A DNA stretch of 64,000 nucleotides from Euonymus europaeus (Eukaryota; Streptophyta; Magnoliopsida; Celastrales; Celastraceae): positions 6,081,001 to 6,145,000 of the forward strand of contig OY756957.1 in assembly GCA_963580455.1 (NCBI GenBank), read 5' to 3'. Positions 23,040 to 35,564 of the stretch are shown here, piece by piece. Numbering within the stretch: the stretch's first letter is position 1; each line of letters opens with the position of its first letter. The notes beneath the pieces are model-generated. The model was not told the DNA's origin, did not search any database, and saw only the letters and a program-made list of their open reading frames with translations. The position numbers were made by a program, and so were the translations under genes.

Positions 23040-26000
23040 GTGGAGATAGCCCCTTGAAATTTTTGATTTTTGATTTTTAAGATTTAAAATTAATTCTTTG
23101 AGCTACTTTGAATTATGTGAATTCCATATGTTGCTTCTAATTAAGAATATAAGTTAGGCATTCCCGTGATTATGAGAAGCGAATTGTTACAAGTTTGACG
23201 AATCGTATAATGTTCACGAAATAATCTTGCTTTAATTAAAATCAATGAAACAAGTTAATTACCAGCCGAAGGGGGTGCTAGATTTCTCTGTTGGGGGAAG
23301 TTGCAGTATTTGGAGTCTGCACTAATATTGTCCAAATGAAGAAACATGATAAAGTAATTTTTGTTTGTTTTTGTTAGTGTTGATTTATTTGGAAAATAAG
23401 TAGTCGGACTAGGTTTGGTTTTATTTTTCTATTATTGTGCATATTCCTACTCATGAAAAAAGAAAGACCAAAAGAGGTTACCTTGTTTGTCTTTCATTGG
23501 GCATTTTATGAAAGGCCATGTCGAAGTCTGTTGATTCTGAGACTCTCCTTCCTCCTTCGGTCTCCATTTGTGTCAATGGTCGGAGTCCAAAAATATATAA
23601 GGAGAGGTCAAAAGGTTGGCGAGGATTCGGGGACAATTTCTTTAAGATTTTCTGGGGCTATTTATTTATCAAAAAAATTACGTAATTTCTTATTGATTAT
23701 ATCAAAATTAAAATGAAAATATCACTGAATGCAAAAATTTACGCACGATCCATTTCAACACTACTCTTTACATGATATTGATCCATGTCATGCATCTGCA
23801 AAAATTTACATAAAATATTAAACATAAATGAACATAACAAAACGAAATAGCACAAGGCTTGACTTAGAAGATGTGAACTTGAACTTACTCCAGTTATTTG
23901 GACTAGGAGGGACAACTGGACTTTAATTTATTAATACATTATTTGTACATTAATTTTTTTGTAAAAAAAATGAGGCGGGGGAGGGCCCGACTCAACTCAA
24001 CCTATATCTGTGAAGTTCAGTTCAATTCATATATGAGTGATAATATGTAACTCATTTAATTTGACTTACGGGTCAAGTATAATATTTGATTAAACCCGAC
24101 CACACGTAAAATGACGTTGTTTATACTAATATAAGTAACACAAATAAGATCCAACCAGGCCTAATAATACTACCCAAGTCCTAATCATACCCACTCGCCC
24201 AGCGCACCTTAGTGCAGTGCATACTATTTCTAAATAATTGCGTTTGTATTTTATTTTTATAGTTTGTAACATTGTACAAATTAGTAATTATTGTAGATAT
24301 TGAATATTTGTTTATACTTTGGACCCAACCCTGTTTCACCTGACTCAACCCATACCCCGCACCCGATTTAACTCAAACTCTAGCGGGTCGTGAGTGGGAA
24401 CTTACTTTCTGTCTGGGTATGCGAACTTGGATTGCTCTTGCATATGATGCTCCTCTTGCAGCTGCTATTGCAAGGTTGGTTATAGCTAGGATCTTCCTCC
24501 CACCTGAACCTATGTGTGTCGGATGATGTATGAGGACAAGTCTGACCAAACCTTACCTTTGTGCAGCCCCCCGTCCCCAAATCCCTCCACCCTTGGCTGC
24601 CATTAAAGAAAATTAGACGGTAAAGCGGCTCAACTCTTGCTTACACAGCAACACCGGGACTACATCATTCCAAGAAAACTTGGACTAACATTTAATCTTC
24701 TTGATTTAATCAACTCATCAGTTGTAATTTTCATATCTCTTACACATTAATAATATTGTTCGTTTTGAGTTGTCGAATTCTTAAGGATATGTCTGGTTCG
24801 AACTATTTTGTTCCTCTTTAAGTCTAGCAAGTGAGCTTGAACCCAATTCACTTAAACGAGAGAAAATATCTTGTTAATGATTGAGGTGAACTTTATTGTT
24901 TATTTATTTATAAACAACTCAAAATCTCCCACATCTTCCCAATGTGACACTCTAACAAAGGTCCACATAATTTTTGATATAAAACATTAATGTGTGAGTC
25001 TCATCTCAGTATTTCACTCTGAGATTTTTTTTTTTTTTTTTTTGTAATAGGACATCATTCTACAGCATCGCTCTCCACATCAAAATGGATAGGGCTGCCC
25101 TTAACTATTTGGACCACAATTTGGGCCCAAAACATCTACGACTTGGAACTTTCATTAACAAATTCTCTGCTGTGGTTTGTGCTGATTCGGGCTTTTCAAC
25201 AACGAGATCGAATCCAGTCCAATTACAAACCCGATCGAATAAACAAAAAGTGCGGGCAAAAAAAAAAGGAAGAATAAAATAAAAAGGAAGAATAAAGAAT
25301 ATATAAAACAGAAAATAGATGATTTAATTTAGAATTCGGAAGAAAAATAAATGATTCTTACTGAATAGTTTTTTTTATACTCTTGAACAATATTTACAGA
25401 TTTCTTTGCAAAAAAAAAAAAAAAAAATCTATATAATGACACTTAAAGTTGAAGAGAAGTTCCACATGCTCATATGTATTACTTTGACTATTGTGATGGG
25501 CATGTATTACGGTTAGACTGTTTGGAGTATTTTTTTTAAGCAGGATTGCTTAATAGAAAAATAAGTACAAATTTTGTTTAAATATAATGTATTTCTATGT
25601 GTTTGCTCTTTTGTGTTTTTAATACAAGATTAGTCTCTTGAAATCCTTGTAAGAAGTTTTATTAGTGCATATAGTCTCGGTATTCCTAAGTCATAAATGA
25701 GTGTTTTTTTAGATTCAAATTGGGAGTATATCCAGTGTTAAAAATACTAGAGGTAATTAGTGCATCAATTTTTTTAATTGAAAAATTAATAAATATTTAG
25801 TATTTAATATGATGATCCAACGTCTAAATGTTTTGTTCGAAACAACAATCAAACTTATCGTAAAAGATGCACGACAGTTCTAGCCAAAACAACGGATTTG
25901 CAATGCCAAATTCTGAAAATTTATGTACTTTTTCATTTTTTTTAATTTTTTTTTGATGTACCAGTTAGGACCAGTGTTTTATAACACTGATTTGCTCATT

Positions 26001-27157
26001 GATCCTTTAGATTTAGATTTAGATTTAGTGAATAATGTAGATTTAGACTATAATTTAAGACAGATATATTAAAAAAAGTAGTACTATATTTACGGGACGG
26101 AAGAATTGTCGGGTATAATATTCAGGGATATTAATTGGAAAAGTGATGAAAAGGGGCTCGAGCTAAGGAATCTAAAGAGAGAATAGGAATTCTATTTTCG
26201 TTGTGGGCTTGGTGGCTAAAGTTTCTCCGATTGCTAATTTGCCTATAGAAGAAGGTGGGCCAGAAGAGAAGCACTTTGCTAGGCTCCAACGTTTCATGTA
26301 GGCCCAATGAAAACAAAGGAGATATGGCTTGAAGACTTCAAAACGGCCCACACGTGAGAAAAGACGGGAGGCAGTAATTGGAAGTCAAAAGATTAGTGAT
26401 GATAAAATTAGTGAAAAGATTACCTTTTGGTTTATTAATTTAGGTAATTTGCTAAAACAACTTTCGGTTGTTCAAATAAAATTACAAATGGTAGTTAACA
26501 ACTTTTAATCAATCTGCGTGAACTTTTGCTTAGCATGCATATTGTCGTGTGAGCTCGTCCATAAGCAGTGCGTCCCCCGTTTAGCAAAAAATTAAATGAT
26601 CCACCATCCAATTATTAATTGTGGACTTAATCATAAAAGTTAATTAATTTAGATAACATGAAGTGTTAAAATACGTATAAATAAATAATGTGAAACGTTC
26701 TAATCCAACAAAAAATTTAGTAAATTGTTCCGTCTACACACGTGTGATAAAGTGTTAGATTATCTATATAATAATAATAATAATGCTCCAACCCAAATTA
26801 TTTAACAAATATGACTATATTCATACATGGAAATTATTTTTTTGTCTGAATGCAGAATTCATGCAAAGTGGAGCCCACGGTAGGTTCTAGGGTTACCCGT
26901 GATAATCCAATCTAAGTCGAGTAACATCCACTACGAAATGGGCAAGAGGGGATGAAGTCTCGACCTTCGTACTACTAATTTGATTTTTGCGATAAATACT
27001 TGGATTTAGATGGACCAATGCACACAATTTCTTTCTTCTCACAAAATGTCAAAATCCTTATAAGATATTGAATATAATTTTACGCCACAACTTTTGACTC
27101 CAGACGTGATGGAATTTGAGGAGAAGTGTTGGCTTAATACTAGGGAAATGATGCAAT

Positions 27158-27160
<3 letters not shown>
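23040..27160. other. Gene-poor spacer
   Basis: I found no gene in 4.1 kb. There are poly(T)/poly(A) runs at about 25024-25043 and 25409-25427. Small frames at 23435-23716, 24380-24580, 25085-25282 and 26131-26316 lack family features or splice context. Confidence 0.45.

Positions 27161-27204
<44 letters not shown>
27161..27204. repeat. (CT)15(AT)7 microsatellite in the 5' flank of a hybrid proline-rich gene
   Basis: Uninterrupted CT repeats run to 27190 and then AT to 27204, about 150 bases upstream of the TATA box of the following gene. Confidence 0.95.
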
Positions 27205-27356
27205 GCTTTTGATGCAGAAGATGTTGATCTTCATGTTTGCCAGCTAATGATCCCAAAGACCCCACATGGGTCCATGCATTAGTTTTACAACTTGGGTCTC
27301 ATTTTTTAATATTTTTAACAATACCTACCCCAACCGACTGACCCCTCCTTGAACCC

Positions 27357-27363
27357 TATAAAA
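27357..27363 (+). promoter_or_regulatory. TATA box of the 27471 gene
   Basis: TATAAAA lies 114 bases before the ATG, followed by a C/A-rich leader. Confidence 0.65.
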
Positions 27364-27470
27364 CCCACCCCATCTTTCCCATCACCAATTCATCCTCACA
27401 AATATTACTACTCTCTCCACACTCCAAACAAGCAAATTAGGGTTTAACAGAGAGATCTAGAGAGAGAGAC

Positions 27471-27911
27471 ATGGGTTCCAAGAGCTCAGCATCACTTGCT
27501 CTCTTTCTAGTATTCAACCTTCTCTTCTTCACCCTCGTAGTTGGCTCCAACTCAGGCTCAGGCTCAGGCTCATGTGGCATTTGTCCTTCCCCCAGACCAA
27601 GGCCCAATCCAACACCGAATCCAAGCCCAAACCCATCTTCCTCTCGTAATAGATGCCCTGTTGATGCACTTAAGCTAGGCGTGTGCGCTAATGTTCTTGC
27701 TCCATTGCTTGGCATCACCATTGGTACACCTCCAAGGACTCCATGCTGCAGCCTTATCGGAAACCTTGTTGATCTTGAAGCAGCTCTTTGCCTTTGCATT
27801 GCCATCAGAGCTAATATTTTGGGCATCAACCTTAATATCCCACTTTCATTGAGCTTGCTTCTTAATTTCTGTGGACAGAACGTTCCACGAGGCTTCCAGT
27901 GCCCAAATTAA
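27471..27911 (+). CDS. Hybrid proline-rich protein (HyPRP), 8-cysteine motif, intact
   Basis: Single-exon gene of 146 residues in the DC2.15/pEARLI1-like family of secreted cell-wall proteins in the lipid-transfer/2S albumin fold superfamily. Residues 1-26 form a signal peptide. A short Gly/Ser and Pro-rich linker (residues 28-59, with repeated NPxPNP) follows. The 8-cysteine domain is complete: Cys62, 72, 92-93, 107-109 (CLC), 134 and 144. Two extra cysteines lie in the linker at 35 and 38. The ATG is the first after a TATA box with normal spacing. Exact role is unknown; relatives act in cell-wall structure, cold and defence responses. Related copies are at 32060 (decayed) and 34345 on the other strand. 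Antisense frames over it are shadows. Confidence 0.93.
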   Translation: MGSKSSASLALFLVFNLLFFTLVVGSNSGSGSGSCGICPSPRPRPNPTPNPSPNPSSSRNRCPVDALKLGVCANVLAPLLGITIGTPPRTPCCSLIGNLVDLEAALCLCIAIRANILGINLNIPLSLSLLLNFCGQNVPRGFQCPN

Positions 27912-27915
27912 AGAG

Positions 27916-27951
<36 letters not shown>

Positions 27952-30900
27952 TTACTTAAATAAATTCATTTTGTACTAGACCTTGATTATCTATTATTGT
28001 TGTTTTGTGCAACTTTAATTGGATGTTTATGTTAAGTTTGCTGTTGAATTACTCATGTGATGTAATGGGTGACTGCTTGTAGTTCCCCACTTTATAGTCT
28101 TATTTGAGTGTAAGAGTGACAATGAGTCTTTTTCTTTTTTTTCCATTGGTGAAAAATTCCTTTTGCTATTTTAAAGTTTTGTTCCATATATAGAGTAGCT
28201 AACCCTAATGTGTCTCGATTTTTGGAGAAACGTACCTTCAATGTAGATAGATCAGTCAATCAAGGATACCGATGAACTTATATATTATCCGTCAAATCTT
28301 TTTTTTATCGATGCGAGACTTTTTTCAATATATAAATCTATCCCTGATTTGTAGGCTACCCACCAAGTGAAACCATGAGTCACACATGTACAACCCACAT
28401 TTAAGGCAAACTAACTCGCTCGGATATCACTATTAATAAACATATTAATTAACTCTTTTGTCCAAATTTAACTATCCTAAGTCCCAAAGTGTCGGCTTTC
28501 TCAAGTTCAAATCCAAACTCAAACCACTAAACAACTTTTAGTCTTTTCTCAACAATCCTCATATCAACATTGTACACATTAGTATGATTCTATGATGTCG
28601 TTTATTCCTTGGAATACTAGGGAATTAACAGTGGTGTACTAGTCATTACCTTTAATTCTATTCTACTCTTCATAGTTTATTTTTTGGGCATGTCATTTTC
28701 AACTTTCCACCATAACTACCTCCAAACAGTAATCCAGTCCGTGACTTTGAATTTGGTAAATAAGGAAGCAACTTCACATGGAAGGAACCAAAAAAGAGCA
28801 AGATACGAAGAGAGGCCATGTATCAATTATTAGACCATTGCCAGTGCGATGTCAGAAAGATACTAAAAGGCAGAGATGCCATGTTTTATTGGTTACTACC
28901 TGATTTTTATTTAGTTTGTTTTCAAGAGATTAATCATGCTGTCCATCGAAATTTGTTAAAATATGATGTTCAATTCTCTATATAATGTATGTGATTTATA
29001 AATGTCAGTCGATTCATGATGGATTTGTTTAACTTACATTCTCATGACGGAAAATAATTTTGCAAGATTCAAATACTTGAAAATGTAGCTGTTTGGGTCG
29101 TGTCTGCAACACAAAAATTAACCAGTTGTAATATGCCCTGTTAATTTCCCAACCCTAAATAAGAAAACTTAAACTCGAAACACTAAATTCTAAAAAATTT
29201 TCGATAATGTGAAACCCGCGTTGCTATCCACTTGACAATTAATTGGTAAATCCAAGACCACATGGAACACTCCGCAACCCCTATGGATTAGTTAAGATCT
29301 AGATCAAGACCTAGTGCTGGAAGATAACGCAGGGTGACATTTATACACACCGGACTGAGCAAGGCCATCTCACAAATTGTGATAATGGAAAAATCCTATG
29401 AGACTTGAATACTAAATTTTAAATCCTAAAAACTAAATACTAAATCTCAATTCTTAAATCTTAATATACTATTTGGAGGAAGAAAAAAATACACGATTTA
29501 ACATGATTTTTGGAGTAATTGTAGTCCCTTCTGTTCCATTATTTATTTATTAAGAATAAAAGATTTAGATTAAGTCATAATTGCCACCATTTTAGGTCTG
29601 TAATTGTTATTTTTCAATTAAGATATAATTAAAACTCTGAATTATATGTTTAATTACACAATCAAACGGGGATTCTAGTGAGGAAAATGATATGTATCTC
29701 AGACTTATACAATGCCACTGTTTATTCTATTGTGTTATAACAATGAAATAAGTTATTTCATTATGTTATAATAATATAATATCTTATGAAATTGTACAAA
29801 CACACTGGAATAACTATATCACATACGTATGAGATATCATGTGATATCTATAATCTTGGGATATTGTAGTGGCAAAAGGGGTCCTGGCTCACTTTGCTAG
29901 TCAAGCCACGTCAGCAAGACCTACTCAAAAAAGAGGTCCACGAGCTCTATTTGACTCACTCGCTAGAACTCAGTCAGCTCAATTAAGGTAACACTTAAAC
30001 TCACAAATATCTGTAAAGACATGTCTCCAGCGACTGACCCTTCTAGGCGCCCTAACAACCCGTACCAAGTATGAGTCTCACCCTTACAGTTACTTAGCAT
30101 TTACATCATACATGAAGGCTTCACATTGACAAATTCAACCTATTATATCACCCACCTGCCCTATATACTTAAAGGATGTAGGACGATCAGGCACCAAGCT
30201 GTCTAGAAGAACCTTTCAATATAATGTCTGGCAAAGATATTTTTGCCAAAGGAATATCTTCTGACACCCGATCATAGATGTCAAAAAATTACCCTCTCAT
30301 GATCGTTGAGGTTGGGTGTCCTCTGACACTGCAAGACCGTGCAGCTCTAACACCTATAAACATTGCTTTGGCGATCACTAACCCCATATCACCACAAATC
30401 TGTTAACCTTGGGCTACTATAAATAGTCCTTGACTTGCTACAACAAAAAATATAGAAAATACACAACCTAAATATCAGCCTCCATACTTGATCTTGGATA
30501 AATCTTCGATCCTTTCCTTCCTCAACCTTAGCTCTTATGCACCAGACCTTCCTTGTTCATGCATATTTCTTCTGTTTACTACATCGTCATCATCCTTTGC
30601 ATACCTACTACCTCTCTACATTTGCTTTACCTTACTATATTCCTTTGATTTATCATCGTCAGTTACTTATTTACTCTCACAGAGGAGCTTCTTTGGTAGG
30701 TACCACGCTGATGTCACTAGCTTATTTATGTTTAACGCTATTGTTCTAGTAAACCATTCTTTTCTTCTTTCACTGGTCTAACTCCCACATATATCGGCAG
30801 CTTGAGCAGGTGGCATTTATATATAATATACTAATTTTTCTTAATCTCCCACCGAACTTAGATTTACTAGATTTTTAGTAGGTGGTCCCCGCTAATCGCT

Positions 30901-31288
30901 CTCCCGAGTCCCGTGAACCATCTAAAAGAAAGAAATAATTAAATATTAGATCCCTAATTCTTTGACATATACCTAGACTAATCTCAAATTACATGGCATA
31001 TATAAAGTAAAGATATAAATTTGATCTTAATTTGTAGAATGTGTGTCTTATTACTTATAACTTTTAACAAATCATTGAGATTCCAAAAATAATTTAAAGT
31101 GGAAGAATTTCTGTTGCCTTGGAATGTTTGTGCATGCGAGGAGGAGGATCATACTAAATTATTGCAGATTAGAAGAACATAATTTCGCAATTAATGAATT
31201 GTAATATATTTGGATCTTCAGGATCCTTCATATATAGAGTCACCAGCATGCGCATCTTTCATCATTTCTAGTAAACTAAATATTCTTT

Positions 31289-31328
<40 letters not shown>

Positions 31329-32059
31329 TATCTTCCATTTCTTCAGCTCATGTATGTCCATAACTTGCATGACTTTTTTAGTAGGAAGAGGAAGACCTAA
31401 GAGGAAGTGACTTGAAGTAGTAAGAAATTATCTAGATTCAATAGTGATGCAGCGCAAAACCGAGAGGGAATACAAACATATATCCCTAAGAACAAAAACC
31501 TGGAGTCCACCAGAGTTTGATCGCAACCAAAGAGAGAAGTTTTTATAAAACCAGAATACTAATCAAGAATGACGTTTGGATGCCTTTTATAAAGGCTGTA
31601 GTTCACGCAAAACTAAAACAATTAACTTGACTAAACGGTAAATAATTGACAGCAAAATAATCCATAACATAACATTAACTGTGGTGACTATTCTTCAATC
31701 TCCGATCCGTGCTACATCAAATACGCATGTAACGATGAAGTATGATTAAAGAAATAAATGAATGATAAAAATGAATACATGTAATAGGATGTTGATTTTC
31801 TCATGAAGTAACCGACCCCGAAGTACTTTAGGGATAAGGACTCGGATGATGAGCAATCAATCACAAATATGTGTAATTTCAAAAATTAAAGAATTGCAAT
31901 AATGTATACTACACTATCCTTATTGAAGTTCCAAACACAACTAGCACACAAAACCCTAATTCGAAGTCACCAACAAAATCAAAACCCTAACACACCATCT
32001 AATTAACTTAGCAATCTCTAGTTAAACTAACACATTAATGAAGCACACATATGGATCAT
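27912..32059. other. Spacer with microsatellites and a possible LTR-like stretch
   Basis: An (AT)n tract at 27919-27948 follows the gene, and another (TA)n lies at about 31293-31322. From about 29866 to 30800 base composition changes (more C, longer open frames, a TATAAATA at 30418 followed by pyrimidine-rich sequence). This could be an old LTR, but I found no boundaries, primer site or duplication. No gene is supported. Confidence 0.4.
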
Positions 32060-32481
32060 TCAATGAGGAGGGAATACAAAATTAGGAGGATTCTTTTTCA
32101 CAAGAGTAATAAGGACTCGAAGCGCAAGAGGAATGAATATATTAAGGTTAAGCAACTTAATCCTCAAAGCAGTGCAAAGGCAAATAGCTGCTTCAAGCTC
32201 AAGCAACCCTTCAATCACTGGACAACAAACATTCTTAATTGGATCTCCAATCCCAATATGCACCAAACCTCCAAGAAAAGTGCATCAATTGGACATTTTG
32301 TTGGACCAGTAGCTAGCTAGGTGGAGGAAGCCCTGGAACAATTCCTCCTCCACCACCTTCACCGCCTCCGGAAGGAGAGTCTGGAGTGCAAGGACCACAT
32401 GCAAGTATAAATTGAGGGCAATAAAATGAGCATAAAAAACATGTAGATGAAGAACAATGCTGCAACCTTTGATGAACCCAT
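32060..32481 (-). pseudogene. Decayed hybrid proline-rich protein gene
   Basis: On the minus strand an ATG at 32479-32481 opens a signal-peptide-like leader (MGSSKVAALFFIYMFFM). A one-base shift near TATACTTGCATGTGG then throws the frame off. The linker TPDSPSGGGEGGGGG continues in another frame and meets a stop (CTAGCTAG region). The start of the 8-cysteine domain (CPIDAL) is followed by the loss of the segment that normally carries the second cysteine. The rest (GIGDPIKNVCCPVIEG, LEAAICLC) reads in a third frame to TGA at 32060. The last two cysteines are also gone, so the gene is dead. Same family as 27471 and 34345. Confidence 0.85.
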
Positions 32482-34344
32482 GTTGATTTTACTAAAATCA
32501 TTTTGGGTTTCACCAAACAAGTATTTTTTTCTTTTTCCTTGGGTTGTTTTTGATGGGATTTGATTTGTTTGATTATATATAGATGAAAAAAGAAGAAAAT
32601 GAAGAAGATAAAATGTACATGCAACCTGTGAGTGGTTTATGGTATATGTTGTGTGTTAGTGAAAAATAAAACCATCAAATGATTGAGAAATTAAAGACGT
32701 GGACATATATATATATATATATAAGAGAATATAAAATTGATAGTATGCTCATCCGTGAAGTTTCCTGGAATACCTTCGCAAGAGTTTCACAGATTTCTAT
32801 GTATTATCTTTTTGTTTTCTTGCTTCATTCTTGGTCCTATTTTTTCCTTCTTTCTTTAGTGTCTCCTATTTTTTCTTTGCTTATTTTTGTCTCTCTCTAT
32901 TTGTGTGTGTGTGTGGTACGTACGATTTGGGAATGGTATTGCATAATGTATTATTGTTTCTGTGGGCGGGGAGGAGAGGAAATGGTGGTGTGCTGGTGTG
33001 GCCCCTCAAGCTTAGCTAAAAGAAAGTAATGTATAGCGTTTTTACTATGCGAGGAAGAAAATATATGATCTTTTTTACCAAAATAGCAACTCATACTATT
33101 CCTTGACGTAAATCTCATATCAGTAATGTTAAAAATCACAGTGATTTTCATCTCAAAAAGTAACGTGTGACATTCATTTATTGGATATCATGACATTACA
33201 GCAAAAAACTTATTGAAAATCACACTCAATAAATGAATGACATATATTACTGATATAATTTTGGAATAAAAATCACTAAATCTTTATCATTTTTGATCTC
33301 CTAATGAGTACACGGGTGGAACCAATGAAGGTTAGGCCCAGCTGCCCCACCCTAAAAAAAAATTATATAAATTATTAAAAATTTTAAATAAATGCCCCCC
33401 TTTAATATCAAAAGTTCAATTAATTATAACCTATTTTTAAACGTGGTAAGCCCAAACTTATATGTGGCATAAAATCCCATAAAGCACAATCTTAAATATC
33501 CAAATCCGGGATTAATCTCTACCAAACCCTATTTTTGTCGTCCTCCTCCCCCAATCCTACCGCCCCTTTTTGACTTGACTTGTGACAATTGCAATTGTAG
33601 AGAGAATATTTTAAGCTATAAAAATTGTGTAGTGATTGCTTAATCGAATAAGAGATGAGTGTATCAATAATTGTTTAGTTTTTTAATAGAATTCCCAAAG
33701 AAGTTATAATGAAATATTATCGAAATTTGAGAAATCAAATCATTTTATCAAATTTATGAATATGATTTTAATTTTATCTTAATGTTAACAAGTGTAATAT
33801 ATAAAATCTAAAAAAAAAAAAATTGGGATCCAGCACAAAGCTCCGCCCTCTTAATATTCGATACTGATTTTGCCCCTGATTGAGTTCGAACCAAGGTAAA
33901 CTATGTGTTTTTCTTGTTCCTTAATATATTTTTGTTCTATAATTTGCTGTGCTATGTGCTTGTGTTTTTGGTGTGTGCTTGATTTGGATAGATAGGATGT
34001 ACTAATATCTGCAATTGATTGGTTGATTTTGGATAGGATATGCTAATATCTGCTATTGATTGGTTGATTTTACTACAAAATTACAAATTACATTCAATTT
34101 TTTCTTCAATTCGTAATTTAGTCAATTAAGTTCCTCAACCTTAATCAATAGTCCAAAATCAAAATATTATCTCAGGAAAATAAAATCCATATCGGTACAA
34201 GAATATAATATAATCTAGAGAGTACGAAATTAAAGGAGGTAATGAGGAGCATCCTCCAAAACACACAATTCCGAACTTCAAAAACATCCACACACACACA
34301 CACTAAAAGGAGAAAAAGAAATCAAAAATAGACTAGTAGTGATT
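32482..34344. other. Spacer between HyPRP copies
   Basis: It contains a (TA)n tract at about 32705-32722 and a pair of nearly inverse ~20-base words near 33135-33245 (GTGATTTTCAT... / ...GAAAATCAC), perhaps part of a small MITE. No gene is supported; the 32679-33029 frame is low-complexity. Confidence 0.4.
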
Positions 34345-34740
34345 CTATGCACACTGGAAGTCAGAGGGAACCTTCTTGCCACAGTTATTGAGGATCAAGC
34401 TCAATGAAACAGGAACATTGAGGTTGATACCCAAAACATTAGCCCTGATTGCAGTGCAAAGACAAAGAGCAGCTTCAAGGTCAGCAATACCCTGGATGAG
34501 ACTGCAGCAAGGCATCACTGGTGGAGATCCAATGACAACCTTAACCAACCCCAAAATATCTGCACAAACACCCAGTTTCAGGGTATCTATAGGGCACTTG
34601 GCCTTGGGAACTGGTGGTGGAAAGTGGTGTTTGTGGGTTGGTGGTGGTGGGCATGGGACATAGGTGGGGCTGACCAATGTGAAGAATAGGATGTTAAGGG
34701 AGAGGAGGAGAATGGTTGATGCTAAAGCCTTTGAAGTCAT
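34345..34740 (-). CDS. Hybrid proline-rich protein (HyPRP), 8-cysteine motif, intact
   Basis: Single-exon, 131 residues if started at the ATG at 34738-34740 ([13 protein letters not shown]), which gives a clean signal peptide of ~26 residues. The upstream in-frame ATG at 34875 would add 45 residues lying before the TATA box and is unlikely. A short Pro/His linker ([15 protein letters not shown]) leads to a complete 8-cysteine domain: Cys49, 59, 78-79, 93-95, 120 and 130. It is close in sequence to the 27471 protein (both have LEAALCLC and AIRAN(I/V)LGINLN(I/V)P), so the two are recent relatives in inverted orientation. Likely secreted to the cell wall; precise role unknown. Confidence 0.93.
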   Translation of the reverse strand: MTSKALASTILLLSLNILFFTLVSPTYVPCPPPPTHKHHFPPPVPKAKCPIDTLKLGVCADILGLVKVVIGSPPVMPCCSLIQGIADLEAALCLCTAIRANVLGINLNVPVSLSLILNNCGKKVPSDFQCA

Positions 34741-34833
34741 ATCTCTCAAGTGCTCAATTAACACTAACAACTTGTGAAATACGAGAGATTGTTGAGTTGT
34801 GGGGAATTGTGCAATTAGGTTTAGGGTTTTGGG

Positions 34834-34840
34834 TTTTATA
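34834..34840 (-). promoter_or_regulatory. TATA box of the 34345 gene
   Basis: TATAAAA on the minus strand lies about 95 bases before the ATG. It is the counterpart of the 27357 box and is followed by a similar leader. Confidence 0.6.
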
Positions 34841-35393
34841 GATGGAGATGTGATCACAAAGAACCCCAATTGCATTTATATATATATATTTTTGAGACTT
34901 TAGAATGAGACCCATGTGGGCTCTAAGGTATATACGAGCTGTCATGCAACAAGTATGGCAAAAATAATCTTGATATTATTGTACAATTTGGAATGAATTT
35001 GTTGTCAATTGACTAGTTGTCACAAACACAATAATCAATATTGTCCATATATGCGTAATTATCATGAGAATCATTTTACGCAAAATTACGTGCATGAAAA
35101 TATATATATACACTAGTCTATGAAAACAATTAAAATTATTGGGCTTAAAAAGGTTAGAGTGATGTGGTTGATGGGTTGTATCCAGAATTTAATATTGGGT
35201 TTTGTTTCTTTGTTCCATGCTTCCATTTTGACCATGATGGACAAAGTTGATCATATTGGGTCCGGCCCTGTGTACTAAATCATCAAAGGAGTCTCACTCC
35301 AGCTAGCCTCTATGCTAGCCCGAATAACAACCCAACAAGCCACCAACTCACCCAAAACCCGAAGTTTTACGACGTTTCATTACGAATGTCCTG
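34841..35393. other. 5' flank of the 34345 gene and spacer
   Basis: TA-rich sequence with short microsatellites at 34877-34888 and 35100-35112. No gene. Confidence 0.4.
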
Positions 35394-35460
35394 CCTTGAA
35401 CCCGGGTGAATGGGTATCCAATCCCATCACACTCTTAACCACTAAGTCAAACATGTATGG
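35394..35460 (-). repeat. tRNA-derived SINE head (RNA polymerase III A and B boxes)
   Basis: On the minus strand an A-box-like word, TGACTTAGTGGTTAAGAGT (35432-35450), is followed ~25 bases on by a B-box-like word, CCCGGGTTCAAGGC (35394-35407). Order and spacing suit a tRNA-related SINE. The body and tail are not delimited. Confidence 0.5.
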
Positions 35461-35564
35461 ATAAAATTGACTACAATTACCTAAAATGGATTATTACATA
35501 GATTTATGAGTTTATCTAGTGCATATCCAAAAAGTAGAAACAGTAGGTTGACATTTTTATTTTA

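Noticed and set aside
29866..30800. Solo LTR
   Set aside because: A TATA-like word and a composition change are present, but no TG/CA borders, duplication or primer site could be found.
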